A stretch of 64,000 nucleotides of DNA, taken from positions 27,529,002-27,593,001 of the forward strand of contig CM037777.1 of assembly GCA_021229015.1 (NCBI GenBank). The letters run 5' to 3'. Positions 11,371-24,600 of this stretch are shown here, piece after piece. The notes beneath the pieces were generated by a model. It was not told the DNA's origin. It was given only the letters and a program-made list of their open reading frames with translations, and searched no databases. Within the stretch, counting starts at the first letter, position 1, and the number at the start of each line of letters is the position of its first letter. Made by a program: the position numbers and the translations under genes. This stretch comes from Solen grandis. Its lineage: Eukaryota; Mollusca; Bivalvia; Adapedonta; Solenidae.

Positions 11371-12107
11371 AAAACACTAGAGAGTTCAAACAATGCTTGT
11401 GTCATTTTCACACCCTTTGAATTTTACTGCTGCAGTATGTTAATTTCTTCCTGTGTGTATTATAGTGGATGTCACACAAGGTGAAATTGAAATCAGTGGA
11501 GGGGCACAGAGGGGTTCATTTAGTGACACTTTTGCAAGCATTTATTTCATGACAATTGACTGCTTCTCACCCCATAATTAATACACAAACTTGGCCAATC
11601 TACTCATTCTATGACATGGCTTTTCCAGTTTACCTGGACCATATTGCACCTTACTGAGGTTTAGTTTATGTGCTGATAAGAATATGTGACACCATTGCCT
11701 TCTCAGTCCCCCCATCCCCCAATGCATGTGAGGGATGTTTTGGGATTATGATTGAAAACAACTTAGGAATGGAAGAAGTAAAAGAACCTGGTAAGAAACG
11801 AACAATAATTATTACGGCTTTCCGCAACCTGCGGGAAACGTATAAGGGTTTGTTATGTTTATTAGGGCTTTCTGCCTCAAGCAGAAAGACCTACTGGGTT
11901 TGTTATGTTTTTTCTCTTATTATTATTATTCTACTTTTTTCTTCCCTTTTGAGGTTCAAATTAAAACAGGTTGCCGATGAGCTAGCAGCATGAAATTTTA
12001 ATAGTATGCACAGTAACTTTGGCGCTTTTGATCGTCATAATTTTTTTCTTCATGTGACGTCACATGAAGTCAGGGCTGAAAAAAGCTACAAAAGCTTGTT
12101 CGAGCTC
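11371..12107. repeat. repeat with two small hairpins, abutting an assembly gap
   Basis: Two adjacent hairpin motifs, GGCTTTCCGCAACCTGCGGGAAACG-like (11817-11841) and GGGCTTTCTGCCTCAAGCAGAAAGA-like (11865-11889), are each followed by GGGTTTGTTATGTTT, then a TTATTATTATTATT tract. This looks like a dispersed repeat, but I cannot name the family. CATGTGACGTCACATG (12053-12068) is a perfect 16-base palindrome containing the CRE core TGACGTCA. The region 11371-11810 shows nothing. Confidence 0.4.
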
Positions 12108-12207
12108 NNNNNNNNNNNNNNNNNNNNNNNNNNNNNNNNNNNNNNNNNNNNNNNNNNNNNNNNNNNNNNNNNNNNNNNNNNNNNNNNNNNNNNNNNNNNN
12201 NNNNNNN
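12108..12207. other. assembly gap (100 N)
   Basis: Exactly 100 Ns, the conventional size for a gap of unknown length. 5' exons of the phosphatase gene could be missing here. Confidence 0.95.
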
Positions 12208-12548
12208 TAACAGGCTTTAAAAACGAAAAAAAAATAAACCCCTAATGTCGATTTTTTTAAAAACTTTTTTTTTTTTTAAAAGGGGCTATATGCTATTCAA
12301 CTTTTGTGAAATATGAATATATCCTCTCTCTCTAACTCTCCCCCTCTCTCTGTAAAATTCGGCTTAGACTTTTTTCCAAATGCAAATAAAAAAAGGGTTA
12401 TAATTTTTTAAAAACCCCTTTTCCCTTGTTTAAAGGGGTTATTACAATTCAAAAATCCTCACTTCGATGAAGATTTGCAAAACACACAATACAACATGGG
12501 CCTAACGCAAACATGTCAACCCCGGTGTATAATGGAATAAATTCCCAG

Positions 12549-12698
12549 CCTGGCTATGGGGAGGGGTTCATTTGGGCACACTACCGGACAGTTGTCATTG
12601 TTGCAGTGTCACAAACGCAAACAAATCCTGGTGGAGACTGGAACTCGGCCGGATGTATCCCATACGTGGTGTCAAACTCATCGGGAGCAGTGGCAATG
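12549..12698 (+). CDS. phosphatase gene exon: fucolectin/F5-8C-like domain, first part
   Basis: Read in the frame that gives CSVTNANKSWWRLELG and then YPIRGVKLIG, the exon matches the core of the galactose-binding-like (FTP, F5/8 type C) fold, in which CS.T....PWWRVDLG is the hallmark. The donor at 12698 leaves phase 1 (GGC AAT G then GTAGAT). The acceptor TTCCCAG before 12549 is weak, and an in-frame TAA at 12530 means the exon must begin downstream of it. The first strands of the domain should be on an earlier exon, not found. Confidence 0.65.
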
Positions 12699-15600
12699 GT
12701 AGATTATTTACTTTTAGCGTCTTGAAGTGTTTCGTTGCACCATTACATGCATTTGAGGCATTAATCGTCCTCAAAATACGAGTTTTATCCATATAGTATT
12801 TTGATGAAATATTTATATTTTTCAGAGACAGAAAGAAAATTAATTAAAACAGAACGAAATATTCCCAATATCTTAGCGACTGGCATGCAAAACCGATATG
12901 TTATAAATAAGAAGGTTAGTTTTGTGTGAACACTTTGAAAAAGTAGTGGTGTACATGGATATTGATTACAATTATATTCAGTAAATTGAAATACAAGAAA
13001 TATATATTGTTTTAATTTGATATTTATAAGACAACCAAATGGTCTTGATACAATGTTAAGAAAGAGAATAAACAAAATACGTTTTATTTAATTACCTTAT
13101 GTAGATGTCACTCTCGTGAATATCTTCTCAATGAAATACAAGTAATAGTGAGAATACTTTTTGTTATATCATTATACAAAACATTGGTAAATATTTTGGT
13201 TAAAGTTATCAGACTGTTCAAAATCTTTTTTTTTTCAGATGACAAAACAAAATGTTGAAGTTGTAATGATACATCTAAAATGACTAGCCATGCGTTTTAT
13301 TCATGCCGATATCTTTTTTTTCCACATTATTTTACTTTTTAAACCTAATTACACTTAAAGATTTTTGACTTGGATTTTCAAAAGGTGCCGAAGATCGTTG
13401 AAAAAGGAAGTCACGTGACATGCACTTTACACAATGAACATAACAATTAGTAAGCAGATACATTTACGGAAGTGCTAGATATTTTTTTCTTGTGTCGTTG
13501 TTATGGAAACTAAAGATACCGTTTACGTATCCAATTTAACCTTTTCCAATGTAGAACGGAATCATGTGTAATGGCGGCGATATTTCGGCAAACATCCACG
13601 AAATGGGCAACAATTAAAAAATAAATTAATTAAAAACTAAACAGTAGTTTTCTTCTTAAACACGATTTCTTTTCAGTGTGAAAAAAACGCTTACTGCATT
13701 TTTTTTTCTGAACAGTATCTTAAGGTAGAGGAACCCTAATAGGCGCAGCAAATTACGGCCAATGTCGGCAAAGATCGCCCGAACTTTCGATATTCTTTGT
13801 CATCATACGCCATGATTTGGATTGTGATTTTTTCATAAAGATGTTTCATCCAAAATTGCGTAAGCATTTCAATTCAGGGTTAGATAGACTGAAGATCATT
13901 AATTTCTTACATGTAGAATTTGTGGTTAGACATTTCTTATATTCTCTGAATGATAAGAATAGAAAAACACATGAGAAAACAAAATTTTAAAATTCATGAA
14001 TTAGGGTCCCACTGATGCAATTCTGTTAAATATAGTTTCAACGGGTCACCTGTTTATTTGTAAATGTCCATGAAGATTTTTTGTTTGCACTTAACAAAAT
14101 CGTTTCCAGAGTCTTGTTTAAACAAGACATTAAGTGAAGAGATGATATCCATTCCGTAGACACCACGAAGCAAAACAAAAAAGGCAAACACAAGCTCCAT
14201 CTATCAAACGGATCACATACGGTAGCGAAGTTAGGATATCCAAATCCGATCCCTGGGAAACAGTATGTCTTCTACTGGAACCTGTCGAACATTGTTACTT
14301 CATCAATCACAATCAAGAGAACAAACAAACTGGTGATTTGTGAGATCAAAGTATATGAAGGAGGTACAATAATTTTGAATCCGCTTCTTGTTTCTACTTG
14401 GGTACCTTTTTGAATTAGATTAAAAGTATGGCCTATGTTAATATGATAATGCGGTAATATACGTATACCATGACTTTTAAATACCGGTATTATCGTATAT
14501 AACATATGTTTAATTTATTCTGATAAAATAAAGCCGGTTCTATCGGCCGATGTTTAGATTGTCCACCCCCTGACCTGTGTCGGGATAATGTGACTTGGTG
14601 TGGTATCTAACAAGTGTCTACAGTGTGATTTCAAAGAATGGCAACACTACGAGGGTCCTCGTACTGATTCATGGAAATACGTTTTGATGAATAAACTTCT
14701 GCTTAGATTCTAAAAACGCTATATATCATCCCCTTAACATTTTTTACTGTGTCAACTCTAGTAGAAAGAATATGTACAAAATACGGAAGTGAGCGATTTA
14801 AATTTCCGGCAAAAATAATTTTCTTATCGCATTGTAGCGAATTTCCGCCAATTATGTATTAACAGAGGTAAAACATATGATTTATTGAAATTCAAAATTT
14901 GTTTACTCTATTCCAAGTGATTTTGGTACGATAAACAAGTATTTTGTGCTTTTTCAGACTGTAGCGTTGGATATTACGGCACTAGTTGTGAACATGAGTG
15001 TCACTGTGCTGACAACAAGCCCTGCAAGAGAAACTCGGGCACCTGCCCCATGCCCGGATGTAAACCCGGCTGGAGGGAACATGCATGTAATGAAGGTAAC
15101 ATATAGATGCATAGGTAATATGCAAATTAGTCCATGAAAGACAGTGCATTAAAACAAATGTATTTGTATATAATATTTGTAATGCAAATAACGCTATTTG
15201 GACGGGTTTTTCAACGAATATTTCCAGGCAAACCGTATGTTGAGCCCAACATCACCATCAACAACCAACGGCTAAATGTAGTGGACAAGTTTACGTACCT
15301 AGGTAGCACTCTCTCCAGGAACGTTGTGATCGATGACGAGGTGAACGCTAGACTGGCCAAAGCGAGCGTTGCTTTCGGCAGACTGTACAAGAACGTGTGG
15401 GACAGAAGAGGCATCACAACAGAGACAAAGATTAAGGTCTACCGTGCTGTGGTTCTCACCACACTGCTGTATGGCTGTGAAGCGTGGACTGTCTACCAGA
15501 GGCACGCCAGAAAGCTGAACCACTTCCACACGACAAGCCTCCGAAAGCTTCTCAGTATCAAGTGGCAAGAAAAGATACCCGACACAGAAGTCCTCACCCG

Positions 15601-18600
15601 AGCTGGTCTGCCCAGCATCTACACCATGCTCATGCAGTCACAACTCCGCTGGGCGGGACACGTAGTCCGTATGCCAGACCATCGACTCCCCAAGAAACTA
15701 CTCTTTGGCGAACTACAGGAAGGAAAACGTGCCCGTGGTGCCCCAAAGAAGCGATTCAAGGACAGCCTAAAGGCCTCCCTCAAGGCATTCAGCATCAACC
15801 CTGACTCATGGGAAGTTGCAGCACAAGACAGGTGTGGGTGGAGAGCCGCAGTCCACGAGGGCGCCAAGAGCTGTGAAGCCAAAAGGACGTCCGCAGCAGA
15901 ACAACGCAGGCAGGCCAGGAAAGACAGCGCCAAGGACCCGGCAGCTGCCACCATCCCCTGCCCTCACTGTCCGAGACTATTCCGTGCGAGGATCGGCCTG
16001 ACCAGTCACCTCCGCACCCACCGTCCAGGTCAACCCCCTCCCCCACGAAGATGAGACAGTGGTCATCGTCGCCACCGACGGACGAACGAACGAAACGAAA
16101 ACGAACGAACAGTGTGATTTCAAAGAATGGCAACACTACGAGGGTCCTCGTACTGATTCATGGAAATACGTTGCAAGATATTACGGCACTAGTTGTGAAC
16201 ATGAGTGTCACTGTGCTGACAACAAGCCCTGCAAGAGAAACTCGGGCACCTGCCCCATGCCCGAATGTAAACCCGGCTGGAGGGAACATGCATGTAATGA
16301 AGGTAACATATAGATGCATAGGTAATATGCAAATTAGTCCATGAAAGACAGTGCATTAAAACAAATGCATTTGTATATAATATTTGTAATGCAAATAACG
16401 CTATTTGGACGGGTTTTTCAACGAATATTTCCGTCCTTTAAATTGATGATGTCCAGGCGGGCGTCGGGTGTCGTCGGGCGTCGGGCGTCCTCTCAGGCTG
16501 GCCCCTTTTTATATGCTTAAACTTCAGGCTTACTTTTGGTTTATCTGCTATAACATCTATGTACTTCATAGATTGCTTCAATATTTGGACATTTGGTCTT
16601 GTTTATTATTTATTGCTGTAATTAATTTATTATTATATATAAATTATTAAGTATTATAATATGAAACTAAGCATTAAAATATGAAATAAAAATACATATA
16701 CGATTCGTGGTGTAATCTTCATTTATTTAATTATATAGGAAATATTATGTTATAAAATCAAATATGGTGGATAAACTGAGGCAAAATAATATTATCGTAA
16801 GATTTCACATCAATCTTTCATAATTACCAAGTAATTTATAATAATAATATTATAATTTAATCTCTGTCGTCTAAACAAACTGTTTTCACGTCTAAAACAT
16901 AATTACATATAATAGACCCCAACTTCAACATCTTCCAGTATATTTTAATGTTGAACGGAAAACAAATTGTTTCGACTTTTACTAATTTATTGTAACTATA
17001 TTTGTAATTCATCATATTTGGTGAGACCAGTACATATCACCTGAGATGATTATTAAAGATTCTTCCCCACAACCTTTGGGTTCGCAGTCATTGCAATCTC
17101 CAACCGGAGCAAAGTTAGATAGTATAAGCAAGATATGCTTGTAAAACATAAATGCCTAACCCCTCTGGACCCCACCCAATGGGGGTTAGATGCTAAATAA
17201 CTGATGTCAACTTGAGGGCCCTCCTTAGTGGAGTAAGTATGCCAAACATCAAGCCTTTATCCCATATCGTTAATGAGTAAATACTCTGGACAAAGAAATC
17301 ATTATTAAAAAGAAGGGAGATAATTCTAAAATGAGATCATGTAGAATTATGAATTTATCCCGGGCCGTTAAGAGCGGGCACGGTTCTTGTTAAGGTTTTT
17401 AATTGCTGAACTGTGCTGTGCGTTTCTCCGTACTTTTCTTTACATGATGTAATTTTGTAAAGGAAATAAATATATACAATATTATAAAATTATATACAAT
17501 ATGACTCTCGCCTTTTCTTGAAATTGTCTTTGATAATTATTGCTATGGCAGATGTCATAATGTTTTCCGATATATAAAATTTAGTTTTAGTGTTTAATCG
17601 GTAACATTCCTATTAACCTATTAATAATCGGTTAAAAATAGATACGTTCAGTTGAATGGTTTCATAACACCGACAATGTTTGACGAACTGAAATATTTGA
17701 TTTATAAAAATGAGGAATATGATACCACATTTATTGTTTATTTTTTTTTTACGATATACCAAGCAATTATCAAAGTATTTCCATTAATTTAAGTTACATT
17801 GACTAGACAGATGACTAGAATACTGACATACATTTTACACTTGTCTGTGACAGTATTTGCATTTAATTACATAAAATATTTTAATAAGAGCCGACTATGC
17901 AATATATACACTAAAATATAAAAACCAAATGTTGGTATTTACAACTTTCTAAAACATATAACAATGATTGTTTATAAATTGGAACATACTGAGTATTTAA
18001 GAAATAGGAACTGACGGTTTCACTAATATTATATATGATTTTAAGCCAGGTTAACATCAAAATATACCTTACATAATGACATTTTAAAAAAATATTGAAA
18101 TTACATTTCATATAAAGTTTAAATGTGTGTCAAACAATATTTCAGAGATAAATTATTCTAATTTCTTGAGATTGTTCAATATCATAAAATACTGCGACAA
18201 CAGAGTTGTGCCCCTTCTCTCTAAGGACAAGTTGTTTATGTATGAGGCGAACTCTCTTAATTTCGTTTAGAATTTATGTAGGAAAGAAAACAATGAAGCG
18301 TCAGTAGAAAATATGAAATGAAATACAAAACATTTTGTGTTGTTCCTGTCGTACGTTACAATTTAGAATTGTGATTTATTTTAGAGTTCCGCTCTAAATC
18401 TTATTTCTTAATTTGTTTTCTACAGAATGCCCCAATAACACATTCGGAGCCAACTGCTCCCACGCCTGTCACTGTATAAATGAAAGCCATTGTGACCACG
18501 TGAACGGAACGTGTGACCTTGGACTGTGTGAACCCGGATGGCAGGGATCTGCATGTGATCGAGGTATTCAATTTCTGGATAGGACATTTGTTTCAAAAAG

Positions 18601-21600
18601 TTCACTGTTTAACCCGCTTAAAAATAAGATGTGGTCTTCGTATATCTTTTGAACAACTTTCAATTTTGCCAATATATGATATATTTTACATTAAAGAGGT
18701 ATTCGTTTTCTTTCAACTTATCTTTGATATAAATTCTACAATTTAAAGAGTTTCCGGTCAAATCATTTTAGAACACTTTAATTCTAGAACTTAAAGTGGT
18801 TAAGTTCAAAGTAATAATACTAAAGTTCAAATACAGTGTTCTTGGTTTGAAATCGGGTATTATTAGTATTTAACAGTTATCAATGGAGACCAAACATGTG
18901 ACAATAGTTGTTGTTGTTGTTTTTTTCATACATATATACATGCTCTATATCGTAATCTGTGTCTGTGTGTATGTTGTTGTTTTGGGGTTTTTTTAAGCTA
19001 ACCTGAGCACGAAGTGCTCAATGTGAGCTATTATGGTCACTCAATGCCCGGCGTCCGTCGTACGTCAGGACGTGCGTCCGTCCGTCCGTCAGTCCGCCCG
19101 TCAACATTTTCTTGTGTACGCTCTAGCATCTTCATTTCTACAACAATCTTCTTCAAATTTTATGACAATGTTTATAGCTATATTCTTTCAGACAAGACCC
19201 ACCCATTATAAAAACCTTTTTTAAGTTTTTCTGATGGTTTATACCCTCCATTTTGACTGTGAATAGTCCTCTTAGATAAAAAATGCAATATTTCAGTTTG
19301 TGTACACTCTAGCATCTTTATTACTTAAGTAATCATCTTCAAACTATATAACAATATTTATTACCATAATCTCTCAGCCTAGTTCGATTCTGGTTGATAT
19401 TGGCCAATTAGGTCAGGAGGTATGCCCCTTTTAATATTTAAAAATGCCATATTCCAGTAGTTGCATTCTAGCATCTTCAATCTTCAAATTTTATAACAAT
19501 GTTTTAGCCATATTCTTCCCCTTTTAATGTTTAAATTAGGGTGTAAAATTTGTTTAAAGCCATAACTCTCAGTCAAGTTTGACTTCAAATTTTGACCACA
19601 GGCACTGAATGGAATTGAATGGATCTCATGAATTATGTATTCAGTACAACTATGCAATAATTTAGTAATTTGTAAAGGCAATGAAGGCAGGTTTTCTCAG
19701 GTGAGCGTCTTTAGGGGCATTTTTTTTTTTTTTTTTTCATATTGCACGTGATTGGTGTACATGTATTTCAAATACTGCATGATGATGTTCTATGTACATG
19801 AAATCAAAATAAAATATTTGTTCTGTCTTGTTCTATATACTGACTATACTAATGAATCCAGTTAGTACGTATACTGCGCATGATGAATCTACTGCGCCGG
19901 CAGTGGACGGAATGGTGATGGCACTTATCGTTGTGGCCGTGATCATTGTGGCCTTGGTCATTGTGGTTATCCTGGTGTTAAGGAGAAAGGGGTAAGTTAT
20001 GTATCTAAATATTGAATTTACTTTATTTATACTTTTAAACTTTTTCTCGGTGTCATTCACCGAAGATTACTTAATTGTTAGGTCTGTTGATGGACGTAGA
20101 CAAGGCATCGCCAAATATGGGGAAGAGGCTGTTGCTCTTAGATTTGTGCACACAACGTGGCCTAAAAACGGACATTTGCTATGCAATTTTTTAAAGCAAT
20201 TGTGCGATATCCGATGTATTTAATACTTAAAATACACATTTGTCTAAATGTATACATCTCTCCCACAAACATATTTAATGTCAATGTTAATGTCCCCATT
20301 CGTTGTGGCGAACTGTCATTTTCTTATAAATGGGAAAAAACGATGAAATGAATACAATGTTGATTATTCTTGTAAAAATATGTATATGTATAATTTAATA
20401 TCAGATACAGATTTTAAAGGCCCATTATATTTTATAATGATTCCATTTTCATGAAAAAGAAAATATAAAATGACATTGAAATATCGTAGACTAACATAAA
20501 TGGTACCTAATGTGCAAATATCTGCTGTAAAATAACAGTTTAACGCATTGAAAATGTTGATTAATTACGCAATTTAGCATTTTGGATGGATTTCAAAATA
20601 TTATCATTGCTTACATTTTGCATTAGCGTGTATTCCCGAAGACAGTCTGTACTCGGAAATAATTTGAATATGAAAAACCGTCGTCAGATTACTATTTGTT
20701 TATCTGCTACATCGTCATTTTCCGCTCTCGTGATTCGTAGAGAGAAACATACGGAATGTCTATGAAAAATTGATAAAGATATGCGAAGTATGCAAATTAG
20801 TTATTTCGTAAACAATTGAAAGATCTTAAGTAAAAGATTCTTTCTTATCTATGCAATGTAGTAACGTTGTCGTTGTTAAAATGTCTCATTCAGACTAGAA
20901 AAGTTCATCTAGAATGAAAATCATGTTAGTATATAATTTAATATACATTATTAGATAAAAAAAATATTTGTACATTCTATCATTTAGAAATGCATAAATA
21001 TATCAAGAATGTTTAGTTCATATGTGTATGTTAATATTATATCTGATAAGATTCATTTGAGAATCGAACCCACAGGGGGGTGGGCTGTGATATCTGGAAG
21101 GCGGGGTTGCTACCACTTAGCTAATAAGTCCCCTACCGGTGTTCACACCGGAGGGGACTATAGGTTTGCCCTCCGTCTGTCCGTCCGTCTGTCCGTCCGC
21201 TCAAATCTGGATCCCGCGATAACTTAATAACTAAGCAAGCTAACTTGATGAAACTTGGTTTATGACTAGATGTCAATGTGTAGATTATGCACGTCGTTTT
21301 ATTTTTGTGCTTCGACTAAAATTGTGGTTGCTATGGTAACGGAAATAGTGAAAATATGGCAAAAAATGGGATCCTGCGATAACTAAGCAAGCTTACTTAT
21401 GAAACTTGGTTATGACTAGATGCAATGTGTAGATTATGCACGTCTTTTATTTTTGTTCTTCGACTAAAATTGTGGTTGCTATGGTAACGGAAATAGTGAA
21501 AATATGGCAAAAAATGGGATCCCGCGATAACTAAGCAAGTTAACTTGATGAAACTTGGTATATGACTAGATGGCGATGTGTAGATTATGCACGTCATTTT

Positions 21601-24600
21601 ATTTTTGTTCTTCGACTAAAACTGTGGTTGCTATGGTAACGGAAATAGTGAAAATATGGCAAAAAATGGGATCCCGCGATAACTAAGCAAGCTAACTTGA
21701 TGAAACTTGGTTTATGAGTAGATGGCAATGTGTAGATTATGCACGTCATTTTATTTTGTTCTTCGACTAAAATTGTGGTTGCTATGGTAACGGAAATAGT
21801 GAAAATATGGCAAAAAATGGGATTGATTACCATATTGAGTCAAGGTGGAGCCGGTAGGGGACTTATGTGTTGCATACAACACCAGTTACTTGTTTATTTA
21901 ATACTATAAGCGGATTGAGAATCGAACCCACAAGGGGTTGGTGGCGGGGGGGGGGGCTGTGATATCTGGAAGGCGGGGTTGCTACCACTTGGCTAATTTA
22001 TTTGATACTATAAGCGGATTAAAGACGTATAATACAGTAACTGTGTTTGAATATGTCCTATGGCAGCACATATTTTGAATCGGACAACAAATATTTAGAC
22101 ATTTTTATTTATAGATTTCCTTTTTTTACTTCACAGAGAAAAAAAGTCCAAATTTTGCATTCTCTCTTATCACTAAATGGTGATAATTTTCATGTTGATA
22201 TCAGTACGATTGCCTTATGGAAGTTGAAATTGATTTAAAATGTGTTGAAAATCGATGCTTAATAAACTGTAACGAAAACAAGAAAGTACGCAGGAGTAAA
22301 ACTCGTAAAATATTCTAACCATGACTGGCTGTAACATCCGGTGATAGCCAGAAATATAACGATACAATTTTGACTACACGCAAGAGTCGGCTCATTAGCG
22401 TAGTGATAAAGTTGTCAGTCTGTTTGGTCAACGTTACTGCAAAGGTGTATGGGATTCGGGCCTCAACCGGACAACATGCATATTTTTTGTTATATTGAAG
22501 TCATTAATTTACTAAATTAAGAACAATGTATATATGGGAACAAAAACTGAAAGTTTATTGTTTTAAACTGATTTACTTCCACATATTCATATATGTTATC
22601 TTATAAACTGTATATATCTTATATACTGTATTATAAAGCAAGGGGAGAGTAAGAGTGGCGATATGTTAATTATTAGCAATCCATTGAGACAAATGATGTG
22701 TTCATCTTTTTAACGACCGTACATGTTCAAGCAAGGTTAAAGCGGGTTTAGAACATTAGGTTCATTGGCATCGCTTGAAAATGTGATCCTCGCTTATCAA
22801 ATTTACTTTGATAAACAAAAGAAATGCGACATCAAAATATTAAAAACCCTTGTTCTCTCAGCGCTATCAGCGCTTCGAATATTTACTTTATAGACAAAGA
22901 AGGAAAATTAAAACTAGAAGAAAGAATTTTTCTTAAACTTTGCATGATTAAAGAGAATTACACAAAAAACAAACTTATTTTTAGGGAAAATGGGGTTCCA
23001 TTCTCCATTCTTCAGGGGTAAGATAACTTAAGAACAAAAACGAAGATCATACGAAATTAACAAATGATAACTTTTTTGAAAACACCAATTAAGTATTTGC
23101 ATTTTGTTAGATGCTAGAAGGCAATATGTATTTTAAGTTAGAGTAAGCCATGAAATGATTTACTATGATTATTATCTTCTTCTTTTTTTTCTTTTTTTTT
23201 GTTTACAAATGTTTCTGGTGAAGGATTTATCTAGATAGCATTAAATAATCACAAATGAACAAAACAGGATTGCTTTTAATTTCTTCGTACTCACGCATGA
23301 TGCTTCTTTAAAATAAATAGTACGGTTGACACCCGTTTTTGGTACGCAGTATTCGAGGCATTTTTCCTAGTTAGGGTTTTCAATAAACAGGAAACAACTC
23401 AAATTGATAATAGCGGCAATACATAGTTAATGCTAAAAACCAGCTTCTGCCAATAGTATTAAGACTTACGTATGAACTTGATAAACTCATGGCATACAAA
23501 TGTAAAATAAGCTAAAATGTATATAAATATAGAAGGAAAATGCCACGTTTTGACTTTAAACATACCTTAAACAATGTCTTAAATAACATATGAATTCTAA
23601 ATTTATTTTCAGATTTTTTTCAATATCCTTTTAAATTGTGATTTTAATTCAATAAGTATAGCAGAAAAATAACGAACATTACATGTTCTTTTCAGCAAGA
23701 ACTTTTCTTTTTTACATGTAACTTTTTTATTACATGACTTATCTTAATAAATAAGATATCATTTTGATAGTTATGTAATTTCCTACTGAAAGATGCACTT
23801 TACTTTCACATACCTTCAAAAGAAGGAGATATTTGAAAACGTGACTTGCGAGGATTTGACAATTTGTTACGTGTTTTGTGAAATTTAGCTAGTTGCCTAA
23901 TAGTGTCTTTGTTTGATAAGTCTTTGCTTATGTCGTATAATGGCCGTATTCAAGACAAGTAGCCTTCTTGGTCTTTATACACTTTATTAGATACACTCAG
24001 TGAGCATCCATGTAACGTGCATAGCCCATGGTCGTTGCGTTACTCTAACAAGTCTTCTCTAGGTATCCAAAGATCGTAGTTATCCACTAAATCTGATTAG
24101 CATAGACCTGCGTCAGCATTATATATTGTTGTTACCAGCAGCCAACAGTAACATATGTATTAAATAAGTACAATTTTATACTGAACGAGTCACAACTGAG
24201 AAGACGTTGCAATAACTAATGCAACGGCGATATATAAAATCACTTATGGTATATAAGTTAGGTTAGTAACAATGAAAATGTAACAATAGCGTCTAGCTAG
24301 AGTCCAATAACATTACACTTAAAATAAAGACCTAATTTTGACCAACAAAAATAAACTAAGTGGATTCTAGTTGAGACTATCGTAACTATTTTATTTTAAT
24401 TTTATTAATACAAGTCTATCATTTTAATGACATGGGGTCCAGCGATAGTGCACCCGAGAGGTTCGGGGTTTGAGTCCTGCCTAGGACACTGCTAATTTAC
24501 TTGAGCAAGACATTTACCCCGCATTGTTTCACTTCATCCAGATGTAAATATGTACCTGGACGGTATACTCCCATGGCGCCATATTGTGGGCTGCCATAAG

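Noticed and set aside
11670..11993. 107-codon open frame as a small membrane protein
   Set aside because: It runs through two repeat hairpins and a TTATTATT tract; no coding signature.
14624..14681. An extra coding exon (CDFKEWQHYEGPRTD...) before the first EGF exon
   Set aside because: The only acceptor gives phase 0 while flanking introns are phase 1, and there is no good donor. The direct join 14363 to 14958 is in phase.
15211..16136. Other long frames across the LINE fragment (both strands)
   Set aside because: They are shadows of the reverse-transcriptase frame, which alone gives a recognisable protein.
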